In this document: in pieces, positions 55,308 through 63,172 of the stretch | Layout: the number at the start of each line of letters is the position of its first letter | How positions within the stretch are numbered: the first letter of the stretch is position 1 | Origin: Parahoeflea olei | Lineage (GTDB): Bacteria > Pseudomonadota > Alphaproteobacteria > Rhizobiales > Rhizobiaceae | Assembly (NCBI RefSeq): GCF_001703635.1 | Contig: NZ_LQZT01000012.1 | Coordinates: 1 to 64,000, forward strand | Length of the DNA: 64,000 nt | Direction of reading: 5' to 3' | The notes under the pieces: generated by a model | What the model was told of the DNA's origin: nothing | The model's input: only the letters and a program-made list of their open reading frames with translations | The model's database searches: none | Translations under genes and position numbers: made by a program

Positions 55308-55390
55308 CAGAGGAATGTGCGCAGGGCGGTTTTGACTAGCATGCCCTGATCTGCGCGATGGTGCGCATTATGAGAAAACGCAGGCTCGAC

Positions 55391-56980
55391 ATGGCTCATC
55401 CAGATACATATCCCACCCCGGATCCGGCTTCGGAAGCTCCCCAGGATGCCGCACCGGGACGGCGCGGCAGAGGGGCCGCAGCGCGGCGTGCGGCCCGCTC
55501 CGGCGGCGGCCCCGGCCTGTCGATGCCGTTCATCATGCGCAAGCTCGGCGTCTACGAGGTGCTCGACGACGAGGGATTGAGCCTGATCGAGCACAATGCC
55601 GAGACGGTTCTTCAGGAAATCGGCATCGAGTTCCGCGACGATGCGGAAGCGATCGCGTTGTGGCGCGAGGCCGGCGCCGACATCAAGGGCGAGCGGGTCA
55701 GGTTCCCCCGCGGGCTGTGCCGCGAACTGCTCAAGACCGCGCCGGAAGTGTTCACCCAGCACGCCCGCAACCCGGCGCGCTCGGTGCAGATCGGCGGCAA
55801 GGCCACCGTGTTCGCGCCGGTCTACGGCCCGCCCTTCGTGCGCGATCTCGACGGCGAGCGGCGCTATGCGACGATCGAGGATTTCCGCAATTTCGTCAAA
55901 CTCACCTATATGGCGCCGGCGCTGCATCATTCGGGCGGCACCGTGTGCGAGCCGGTCGACGTGCCCGTCAACAAGCGCCATTTCGACATGGTCTACAGCC
56001 ATATCAAATACAGCGACAAGCCGTTCATGGGCTCGGTCACCGCGCCCGAGCGCGCCGAGGACACGATCGAGATGTGCAAGATCCTGTTCGGCGCCGATTT
56101 CGTCGACCAGAACTGCGTGACGCTGAACCTGATCAATGCCAACTCGCCGATGGTGTTCGACGAGACCATGCTCGGCGCGCTCAAGGTCTATGCGCGCAAC
56201 AACCAGGCCTGCGTGGTCTCGCCCTTCATTCTGGCGGGTGCGATGAGCCCGGTCACGGTGGCGGGCACGCTCACCCAGATCCTCGCCGAGGTGCTCGCCG
56301 GCGCCGCCTTCACGCAGCTGATCCGTCCCGGCGCGCCGGTGCTGTTCGGCACGTTTGCGGCCTCGATCTCGATGCAGTCGGGCGCGCCCACGTTCGGCAC
56401 GCCCGAGCCGTCGCTCGTCTCCTATGGCGCAGCACAGCTCGCGCGCCGGCTCAAGCTGCCGTTCCGCACCGGCGGGTCGCTGTGCGGCTCGAAGGTGCCA
56501 GACGCCCAGGCCGCGCATGAAAGTGCTGCGACGCTCAACATGACGCTGTTGGCGGGCACCAATTTCGCGCTGCACTCGGCCGGCTGGCTTGAGGGCGGGC
56601 TGGTGAGCTCCTACGAGAAGTTCATGATCGACATCGACCAGCTCGGCATGCAGCAGCGCTTTGCCGAGGGCGTGGACCTGTCGGAAACCGGCCAGGCGCT
56701 CGACGCCATCGCCGAGGTGGGCCCCGGCAACCACTATCTCGGTTGCGCCCATACCCAGGCGAATTTCCAGACCGCGTTCTACCGCTCGTCGCTGGCCGAC
56801 AACAATTCCTACGAGCAGTGGCTGGCCGAGGGCGAAAAGCGCATCGAGGAGCGCGCGCGTACGCTCTGCCGCTCCTGGCTCGACAGCTATGTGGCGCCGG
56901 ATCTCGACCCGGCGATCGACGAGGCGCTCACCGCCTTCATCGCCCGGCGCAAGGGCGAGATGCCCGACGCCTTCACGTGA
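55391..56980 (+). CDS. MttB-superfamily methyltransferase lacking pyrrolysine (MtgB-like)
   Basis: A 529-residue trimethylamine methyltransferase-family protein. No internal TAG occurs, so it belongs to the non-pyrrolysine branch, whose characterised members demethylate quaternary amines (MtgB uses glycine betaine). The N-terminal 45 residues are disordered with an Arg/Gly/Ala-rich stretch (GRRGRGAAARRAARSGGGPG). The barrel follows, with GSVTAPERAEDTIEMCKILFG, NLINANSPMVFDETMLGAL and LSLYGQ-free C-terminal segments typical of this branch. It is divergent from its corrinoid partner. The nearby betaine-type ABC transporter makes glycine betaine the best candidate substrate. ATG 55370 is an alternative start. 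Confidence 0.88.
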   Translation: MAHPDTYPTPDPASEAPQDAAPGRRGRGAAARRAARSGGGPGLSMPFIMRKLGVYEVLDDEGLSLIEHNAETVLQEIGIEFRDDAEAIALWREAGADIKGERVRFPRGLCRELLKTAPEVFTQHARNPARSVQIGGKATVFAPVYGPPFVRDLDGERRYATIEDFRNFVKLTYMAPALHHSGGTVCEPVDVPVNKRHFDMVYSHIKYSDKPFMGSVTAPERAEDTIEMCKILFGADFVDQNCVTLNLINANSPMVFDETMLGALKVYARNNQACVVSPFILAGAMSPVTVAGTLTQILAEVLAGAAFTQLIRPGAPVLFGTFAASISMQSGAPTFGTPEPSLVSYGAAQLARRLKLPFRTGGSLCGSKVPDAQAAHESAATLNMTLLAGTNFALHSAGWLEGGLVSSYEKFMIDIDQLGMQQRFAEGVDLSETGQALDAIAEVGPGNHYLGCAHTQANFQTAFYRSSLADNNSYEQWLAEGEKRIEERARTLCRSWLDSYVAPDLDPAIDEALTAFIARRKGEMPDAFT

Positions 56981-57084
56981 GCACAGCCCGATAAAGCCAG
57001 GGAGACAGGCGCTCGGGACAATATCGCAGGCCTCATCCACAAGGAGGTCTGGCGCTCCGCGTTCCGCTCCGGCGGAAGCGGCGG

Positions 57085-57795
57085 GTGACCGCCATGGGCG
57101 GTGCGGGGGATCACGGCGCGCTTGCCGTGGCGCTCGGCGCCCACGGTTTTCGCACGCGCGGCTGGGTAGTTCCCGCAAAGGATGCGGCCCCGCGTCTCTC
57201 GGACGGCAGGGCCGCCGCCGCGATCGCGCTGATCGGCCATGCGGGCGGGGAGATCTGGCCGTATTTTTCCGCCTGGCGTGCGACGCAGGAAGGCATCGCA
57301 GATCCGCTCGACAGCTGGTCGAAGGCCGTGATCGGCCCGATCGCCGCGGAGGCGGGCGGGGAAGCGGTGTTTCCTTCCGACCGGCCCTGGCATCCGTTCC
57401 AGCAATGGGCGATGGCGGCCGAAGGGCTGAAACCCTCGCCGCTCGGCATGCTCATCCATCCCGATTACGGGCTCTGGCACGGCTATCGCGGCGCAATCCT
57501 GTTCGGCTCTTCGGTCGCGGGGCGCTTGGCCGAGACGGGGACGGCGGGCCGAGGCCAGGTCCGCAACCATCCCTGCGACGACTGCGCCGACAAACCCTGC
57601 CTCACGGCGTGCCCGGTCGGCACCTACACTCTGCAGGGCTTCGCCGTAGCCGATTGCCGCGCACATCTTGCGACGGCTGCCGGGCGGCAGGGTTGCATGC
57701 AGGCCGGCTGCTTGGCCCGCGACGCCTGCCCGGTGGGCAGGAGCTATCGCTACGGCGAAGCACAGATCCGGTTTCACATGTCGGCGTTTGCATAA
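57085..57795 (+). CDS. 4Fe-4S ferredoxin-like protein
   Basis: A 236-residue protein whose C-terminal third has eight cysteines: CDDCADKPCLTACPV, then a single Cys, CMQAGC and ACPVG, enough for two 4Fe-4S clusters. The N-terminal two thirds (ALIGHAGGEIWPYFSAW, SPLGMLIHPDYGLWHGYRGA) resembles the QueG-related ferredoxin group. It follows the MttB-like gene on the same strand after 104 bases and may supply electrons for corrinoid reactivation. The GTG at 57085 was kept; ATG 57094 is nearly equivalent. Confidence 0.75.
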   Translation: MTAMGGAGDHGALAVALGAHGFRTRGWVVPAKDAAPRLSDGRAAAAIALIGHAGGEIWPYFSAWRATQEGIADPLDSWSKAVIGPIAAEAGGEAVFPSDRPWHPFQQWAMAAEGLKPSPLGMLIHPDYGLWHGYRGAILFGSSVAGRLAETGTAGRGQVRNHPCDDCADKPCLTACPVGTYTLQGFAVADCRAHLATAAGRQGCMQAGCLARDACPVGRSYRYGEAQIRFHMSAFA

Positions 57796-57827
57796 AAGCC
57801 GATCGACCTTGGTGTGTCGGGCCCCTG

Positions 57828-58838
57828 TTACCCCCTTCGGCCGCGGCGTTCGCGGGTGGGGGCGGGGGCGTTGCCGGCAACGGCGTTGCGCATCGGGCCG
57901 ATGCGCTCGACGATGGTTTCCACCGTCGGGCGCTGGGCCTTGATGTGGCTGTCGACGGCTTCGCGCATGGCGCGCAGGTGGTCACAGGAGGTGCCGCAGC
58001 AGCCGCCGATGATGCGGGCGCCGGCATCGACCGCAAGCCGGGCGTAATCGGCCATCAGCGGCGGCGTGCCGGAATAGTGGATTTCGGTGCCGCGGAATTC
58101 GGGAATGCCGCAATTGCCCTTGACCACGACGATGGCGTCCGGATCGGCCTCGGTCATGTCGAGCAGCGACGACAGGATGTCGGAAGCGCCCACGCCGCAA
58201 TTGGCGCCGACGGCGAGCGGGCCGTCGCCGATGTCGGCGGCGATCTTGTGAATGTCGCGCGGATGCACGCCCATCATGGTCTTGCCGGCGGTGTCGAAGG
58301 AGCCGGTATAGACATAGGGCAGTCCGTGCTTGACGGCGGCCTCGGCCGCCGCGCGGATCTCGTCGCGGGCCGACATGGTCTCGATCCAGACGACGTCGAT
58401 GCCGCCGGCCTTCAGGCCTTCGATCTGCTCGGAGAAGGAGTCGACGGCGGACTCGTAGGTCATGGCGCCGAGCGGCACGAGCAGATCGCCGGTCGGGCCG
58501 ACCGAGCCTGCGACGATCACCTTGCGCGGCGCCTTGTCGGCCACCGCCCGGGCGATCTCGGCGGCCTTCTTGTTGAGCGCGAACACGCGGTCTTCGGCCT
58601 TGTGCAGCTTGAGCCGGTTGCGGGTGCCGCCGAACGAATTGGTCAGGATGATGTCGGAGCCGGCATCGATGAAATCCTGATGCAGCCTGGTGATCTTCTC
58701 AGGCGCGGAGTCGAGCCACAGTTCCGGCGCTTCACCCGATTCAAGACCCATCGCGAACAGGTTCGTTCCCGTGGCGCCGTCGGCGAGCAGGACGCCCTTT
58801 TCGGCAAGAAGGTCGGCAAGCGGATTGGATGCGGGCAT
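57828..58838 (-). CDS. Homocysteine S-methyltransferase (BHMT/MetH-N-like)
   Basis: A 336-residue homocysteine methyltransferase-fold protein. LADGATGTNLFAMGLE opens the barrel, and the three zinc cysteines are in GANCG and GGCCGT, as in BHMT and the N-domain of MetH. It makes methionine from homocysteine using betaine directly, or a methyl-corrinoid donor. The C-terminus ends in PAPTRERRGRRG, another Arg/Gly-rich tail of this system. A SahR-like palindrome is 30 bases upstream of the start. Together with the separate pterin and B12 proteins it could rebuild MetH from parts. Confidence 0.9.
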   Translation of the reverse strand: MPASNPLADLLAEKGVLLADGATGTNLFAMGLESGEAPELWLDSAPEKITRLHQDFIDAGSDIILTNSFGGTRNRLKLHKAEDRVFALNKKAAEIARAVADKAPRKVIVAGSVGPTGDLLVPLGAMTYESAVDSFSEQIEGLKAGGIDVVWIETMSARDEIRAAAEAAVKHGLPYVYTGSFDTAGKTMMGVHPRDIHKIAADIGDGPLAVGANCGVGASDILSSLLDMTEADPDAIVVVKGNCGIPEFRGTEIHYSGTPPLMADYARLAVDAGARIIGGCCGTSCDHLRAMREAVDSHIKAQRPTVETIVERIGPMRNAVAGNAPAPTRERRGRRG

Positions 58839-58865
58839 GGATGTCTCCTGTGGATTTGCTCAAAC

Positions 58866-58885
58866 GTATAAAGATGTCTTTATGT
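58866..58885. promoter_or_regulatory. SahR-like palindrome before the homocysteine methyltransferase gene
   Basis: GTATAAAGATGTCTTTATGT contains perfect ATAAAGA/TCTTTAT arms. It matches the site at 47970-47989 at most positions, suggesting shared control of two steps of the same methyl-transfer route by a methionine/SAH-responsive repressor. Confidence 0.65.
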
Positions 58886-58914
58886 CATTGCAAGAAAGAA
58901 CGCGGAGATGCAGC

Positions 58915-58947
58915 AAAAAACCCCGCAGGCGCACGCCGGCGGGGCTT
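58915..58947 (-). terminator. Rho-independent terminator of the ABC transporter operon
   Basis: On the minus strand, GCCCCGCCGGCG pairs with CGCCTGCGGGG, and a run of six T follows. It ends the ATPase transcript 45-75 bases after its stop. Confidence 0.85.
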
Positions 58948-58991
58948 TCAATTCTTGGGGCGGCCTGGTGCCGGTTCGTCCCGGGAACGGC

Positions 58992-60047
58992 TCAGGCGGC
59001 GACCGAATCGTGGTCGACCGGCGTGACCATGGCGGAGATCACATCGCCGATCTTCAGGCGGCCGAGCGGCTTGCCGTCAGCATCGACCACATGGGCCTCG
59101 TCGACACCGGCGTCGGTCATCGTGCGGGCGGCCTGTTCCAGCACGGTGCCGGTCCTGATCGGCATGCCGCCGGGCTCGCCCGCGAACTCCGACATCACCA
59201 TCTCCACCGAGATCACCCGGCCGCGATTGACCTCGCGCACGAAGTTCGAAATGTACTCGTCGGCGGGGCGGAGCACGATTTCCTGCTTCGAGCCCTGCTG
59301 GACGACTTCGCCGTCACGCAGGATGGCGATGCGGTCGCCGAGCCGCAGTGCCTCGTCGAGGTCGTGGGTGATGAAGACGATGGTCTTGCGGATCTCGCTC
59401 TGCAAGTCGAGCAACACGGTCTGCATGTCCATCCGGATCAGCGGGTCGAGCGCGGAGAAGGCCTCGTCCATCAGCAGGATCGGGGCGTCGTTGGTCAGCG
59501 CCCGGGCGAGGCCCACACGTTGCTGCATGCCACCCGAAAGCTGGTTGGGATAGTTGTCCTCGAACCCGTCGAGGCCGACGCGGGAGATCCAGCGGCGGGC
59601 TTCCCGTTCCTGCTCTGCCCGCGGCAGGCCCTGGATCTCGAGGCCGTAGACCGTGTTCTCCAGCACGGTGCGGTGCGGCAGCAGCGCGAATTTCTGGAAC
59701 ACCATGGCGGTCTTGTGGCGGCGGAATTCGCGCAGTTCCGCCTCGTTCATCTTGACCACGTCCTCGTCGCCGACGATCACCTCGCCGGCGGTCGGATCGA
59801 TCAGCCGGTTGATGTGGCGGATCAGGGTGGACTTGCCGGAGCCCGAGAGGCCCATCACCACCTGGATGCCGCCGCCGGGCATGTCGATATTGATGTCTTT
59901 GAGCCCCAGCACGTGGCTGTGCTTCTCGTTGAGCTCGGTCTTGCTCATGCCGCCCTTGACGGCCTCGATATGGGCAGACGGATTGCTTCCGAAAATCTTG
60001 TAGAGATTGCGGATGCTGATCCCGATGCCCGTGTGTTGCTCAGCCAT
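58992..60047 (-). CDS. Glycine betaine/proline-type ABC transporter ATPase
   Basis: A 351-residue ATPase of the ProV/OpuAA/ChoV type. Walker A is GLSGSGKST, the signature is LSGGMQQRVGLARAL, Walker B is ILLMDEAFSAL, and the C-terminal 90 residues are a CBS-like regulatory region (EQAARTMTDAGVDEAHVVD). Such transporters import glycine betaine, choline or proline betaine. Its ATG overlaps the permease stop by eight bases. A strong terminator follows. Confidence 0.92.
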   Translation of the reverse strand: MAEQHTGIGISIRNLYKIFGSNPSAHIEAVKGGMSKTELNEKHSHVLGLKDINIDMPGGGIQVVMGLSGSGKSTLIRHINRLIDPTAGEVIVGDEDVVKMNEAELREFRRHKTAMVFQKFALLPHRTVLENTVYGLEIQGLPRAEQEREARRWISRVGLDGFEDNYPNQLSGGMQQRVGLARALTNDAPILLMDEAFSALDPLIRMDMQTVLLDLQSEIRKTIVFITHDLDEALRLGDRIAILRDGEVVQQGSKQEIVLRPADEYISNFVREVNRGRVISVEMVMSEFAGEPGGMPIRTGTVLEQAARTMTDAGVDEAHVVDADGKPLGRLKIGDVISAMVTPVDHDSVAA

Positions 60048-60927
60048 GGACGACCTCCAGGTGCTTCTGCAGCCGCTTGCCATAGGCCTGGCTGGTGCGG
60101 TCAAAGATGATGGCGATGCCGACGATGGCGAGGCCGTTGAAGATGCCCAGCGTGAAATACTGGTTGGCGATGGCCTTCAGCACCGGCAGGCCGAGCCCCT
60201 GCACGCCGATCATCGAAGCGACCACGACCATGGCGAGCGCCATCATGATGGTCTGGTTGACGCCGGCCATGATGGTGGGCAGCGCCAGCGGCATCTGCAC
60301 GTTCTTGAGCCGTTGCCAGTTGGACGAGCCGAAGGCGTCGGCGGCCTCGAGCACGTCCTTGTCGACGAGCCTGATGCCGAGATTGGTGAGCCGGATGATC
60401 GGCGGAATGGCGTAGACCATGACCGCGATCAGCCCCGGCACACGGCCGATGCCCAGAAGCATGACCACGGGGATGAGATAGACGAAGCTCGGCATGGTCT
60501 GCATCACGTCGAGGATCGGGTTGAGCACGGCCTGGAACCGGTTCGACCGGGCCATCAGGATGCCGATCGGAATGCCCAGGATGATCGCCATGATGGTCGC
60601 GACCACCGTCATGGCGATGGTCTTCATGGTGTCTTCCCACATGTCGAAATAGCCGATCAGCAGCAGCGTCAGCACCACGCCGCCGGTGATCTTCCAGTCG
60701 CGGCTGGCAAGCCAGGCGATGACGGCGAAGGCGAGGATGACCAGCGGCCAGGGCGAGGTGGTGAGAAGCTGCTCGACCCGGAACATGAACCACTGCACGG
60801 GAAAGAGCAGGGTGTCGAACGTGTCGCCATAGGCGCGGGTGAATTCGCGGAAACTCAAGTCGATGGCCTTTTTCAAGGCGGTCAGTCTGTCGGTGTCCAT
60901 GGCGGGGAATTTCGTCAGCCAGTCCAT
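60040..60927 (-). CDS. Glycine betaine/proline-type ABC transporter permease
   Basis: A 295-residue permease of the ProW/OpuAB type. A 90-residue N-terminal region with a periplasmic helix precedes six or seven helices. The coupling (EAA-like) region reads DVLEAADAFGSSNWQRLKNV followed by LPLALPTIMAGVNQTIMMAL. Start ATG 60927 (MDWLTKF) is preferred; in-frame Met at 60900 is an alternative. It lies about 200 bases after the binding protein gene, with a terminator between them. Confidence 0.9.
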   Translation of the reverse strand: MDWLTKFPAMDTDRLTALKKAIDLSFREFTRAYGDTFDTLLFPVQWFMFRVEQLLTTSPWPLVILAFAVIAWLASRDWKITGGVVLTLLLIGYFDMWEDTMKTIAMTVVATIMAIILGIPIGILMARSNRFQAVLNPILDVMQTMPSFVYLIPVVMLLGIGRVPGLIAVMVYAIPPIIRLTNLGIRLVDKDVLEAADAFGSSNWQRLKNVQMPLALPTIMAGVNQTIMMALAMVVVASMIGVQGLGLPVLKAIANQYFTLGIFNGLAIVGIAIIFDRTSQAYGKRLQKHLEVVHG

Positions 60928-61085
60928 ATCCGTGCTCCAAATGCGGGACATTCTGCACGCCGATCGCGGAGGGGCGGCGGCCCTCGTCATGGCCTTCGGC
61001 GAAGCGAACGCAGCCGGTGGCGCGCGCTTTGCTTCCGTGTCCTGATCACTGCCTGCTTGCGGCGAGCGTGCCCGCTCGGGTCCTG

Positions 61086-61115
61086 AAAAAAGTGTGGCGG
61101 ACCGGGGCCCGCCAC
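61086..61115 (-). terminator. Intra-operon terminator between the binding protein and permease genes
   Basis: On the minus strand, GTGGCGG (complement of 61109-61115) pairs with CCGCCAC (complement of 61094-61100), followed by a T-run. It lies 15 bases after the binding protein stop, so most transcripts should end there and the permease and ATPase would be made by read-through or a separate promoter. Confidence 0.8.
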
Positions 61116-61129
61116 ATTTGCCTGATGAT

Positions 61130-62137
61130 TTACATCACAGCCTTTTTGACTTTTTCGGCTGCCTCGGGGGACACCCACTCGGTCCAGATATCCTCGTTTT
61201 CCTTGAGGAAGTGCCGGGCGCCGGCTTCGCCGGTGGCCTGGTTGTCGACCATCCAGGCGAGCAGCTTGTTGACCGTGGAGTTGGGCCAGCTGCGGTTTGC
61301 CAGGTAGTCATAGGCAGGACCCGCGCGCTTCTTGAACTCGTCGGTGACCACCGTGTAGACCTCGGACTTCGACCAGGCGTTCTTCTTGGGATCGGCGCAG
61401 TCGGTGATCGAGGTGCAGCGGTCCCATTCTTCCTTGTCGTGCGGCACGCCATGGTCGAGCCGGACCATTTCGTATTTGCCGAGGATCGCGGTCGGTGCCC
61501 AGTAGTAGCCGAGCCACGGATCGCCGCTCTCGTAGGCCTTGGCGATCGAGCCGTCGAGGCCCGCGGCCGAGCCGGTTTCCACCGTCACCCAGCCCTTGTC
61601 GGCGGCGCCATAGGCCTTGAACAGGTTGGTGGTGATGATGCGGCAGCCCCAGCCTTCGGGGCAGTTGTAGACGCCGCCCTTGCCGGCGTTTTCCATGCCC
61701 GGGGCCGGGAACAGCTCGGGATGGGCCAGCGCATCGTCGATGGTCTTGATCTCGGGGTGCTTCTCCGCGAAATATTTCGGGATCCACCAGCCTTCGACGC
61801 CGCCGTCGCTCAGCGATTCAGAGGCGTAATGCAGCTTGCCTTCGGCGACCGACTGGTCGAGCAGCGTGCGCAGCGAGTTGATCCAGGCTTCCGGAGCCAC
61901 GTCCGGCTCCTGCTTTTCGACCATGGATGTCAGCGTCGGGGTGGTGTCGCCGGCGACCAGCTCGGCATCGCAGCCATATCCTTCCGAGAGGATGATCTGG
62001 TCGATATTGGCGAGGACTTCGGCGGAAGCCCAGTTCATGTTGGCAATGGTGACACGGCCGCAGTCTTCTGCGGAGGCGGCCCCGGCGAAGCCCATCAGGC
62101 CGATGGCGAGGACAGTGGAAGCGAGAAGCTTCTTCAT
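61130..62137 (-). CDS. Glycine betaine/choline-type ABC transporter substrate-binding protein
   Basis: A 335-residue periplasmic binding protein of the OpuAC/ProX/ChoX type. The signal peptide covers residues 1-23 (cleavage after AASA). Aromatic residues that form the quaternary-ammonium cage in this family are evident in NMNWASAEVLANID, VEGWWIPKYF and DPWLGYYWAPTAI. The precise ligand (glycine betaine, choline, proline betaine, dimethylglycine) is not decided by sequence. AGGAGG-like AGGTCT precedes the ATG. The gene starts the transporter operon. Confidence 0.9.
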   Translation of the reverse strand: MKKLLASTVLAIGLMGFAGAASAEDCGRVTIANMNWASAEVLANIDQIILSEGYGCDAELVAGDTTPTLTSMVEKQEPDVAPEAWINSLRTLLDQSVAEGKLHYASESLSDGGVEGWWIPKYFAEKHPEIKTIDDALAHPELFPAPGMENAGKGGVYNCPEGWGCRIITTNLFKAYGAADKGWVTVETGSAAGLDGSIAKAYESGDPWLGYYWAPTAILGKYEMVRLDHGVPHDKEEWDRCTSITDCADPKKNAWSKSEVYTVVTDEFKKRAGPAYDYLANRSWPNSTVNKLLAWMVDNQATGEAGARHFLKENEDIWTEWVSPEAAEKVKKAVM

Positions 62138-62774
62138 ATGTAAGACCTCCCAGTCTTAGTAGGCAGTTGTTTGTTCCGTTGTGCGGTTGGTCCGGTTACT
62201 GCGACTACCGGCCACCGATGGAATTGAAGGCACTTCGCCTCAGGGTCATTGAAAACCAATTTGCGCCCCCGAAAGGACGCAAAGACGACATCAATTAGCG
62301 CAGGTGCGTCTTGAGGAACCCTGTCAGAAGCCGACCCGCCCTTGAAGTGCCGACTGATAGGGTAAGGCCTTGGCAAAAGAAATCAACCGCGCATCGGCAT
62401 TTGTAATGCACCGCCGGGGAGCGGCGGTGCCGCCATGGCCCGCGCACAATCAGCGAAATAAATCGCACGATTCACCAATGCTTAGGGTTTCACTAACTGT
62501 CCGGTAAGGATGTCCGGGTTAAACCTTGGTCACGGCGGGGGACAACCGCCGATCGTCCCGGATCAGGTACTGCGTACCGGGATGTCGCGAACCTCGTGCG
62601 TATCTTCGAGGGCGCCAGCGTTCTTTTGGCAGGCCGTTCGGACCGCAAGGTCCGGGCGGCCTTCGCATTTCCGCGCTCCAGAAACGGCCGGCAGGCCGCA
62701 AACGCTAAAGCCGGGCGCAGATGAACCCGGCTTCGGTGTCAGTGCGTGAAGGTGCGGATGCGCCCGCGGGCGCC
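62138..62774. other. Intergenic region upstream of the transporter operon; no supported gene
   Basis: It should contain the promoter of the minus-strand transporter operon. A GC-rich hairpin (GCACCGCC/GGCGGTGC, about 62408-62430) is present without a T-run. I searched for a cobalamin riboswitch core and did not find one. Small frames on either strand have no supporting features. Confidence 0.4.
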
Positions 62775-62906
62775 TCAGCCGGCCGAGAGCGTGCGGATGA
62801 CGCGATTGAGCACGCCGGTGGACTTCTTCTGGCCCGGCTTCTCGGTGGGGACGACGCCATTCCAGGCGATCTGGACGCGGTTGGCGGAATTGAAGACGTA
62901 CAGCAC
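62775..62906 (-). CDS. Possible small protein (43 aa)
   Basis: A 43-residue frame beginning with GTG, with GGAAGG eight bases upstream. The product is MLYVFNSANRVQIAWNGVVP followed by a Lys-rich stretch and a helix (TGVLNRVIRTL). The residue mix is more protein-like than the surrounding non-coding frames. I recognise no family. Listed as possible. Confidence 0.4.
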   Translation of the reverse strand: MLYVFNSANRVQIAWNGVVPTEKPGQKKSTGVLNRVIRTLSAG

Positions 62907-63172
62907 GGCAATGCCCTTCCAAACTGGGACTGTGCGACCCGGATCTTTCGGTCGCTGATGACGCCTGCTCTAGGCCGATCCGTGCCGCCGGGCTGCATCA
63001 TTCCCGCCAGGCGATGTCGCAATTCAGATGGCGCGAAAAGGTCGCAGCTCCGGCGCCGCACCGCGACCTGGGCCATGTCCCTGGGGCCTGGCCAAAGCCG
63101 GACCGAGACCGGGCAGGGCCGCGGGCCGGATAGGGCCTTCCGGTCTGCATCCGCCGGTGCTATCGACAGCGC

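Noticed and set aside
55391..56980. Pyrrolysine-containing MttB
   Set aside because: The frame is continuous without an internal TAG, so the enzyme belongs to the non-pyrrolysine branch.
62907..63172. Cobalamin riboswitch upstream of cobQ
   Set aside because: I looked for the B12-box and the conserved core and found neither; a covariance search would settle it.
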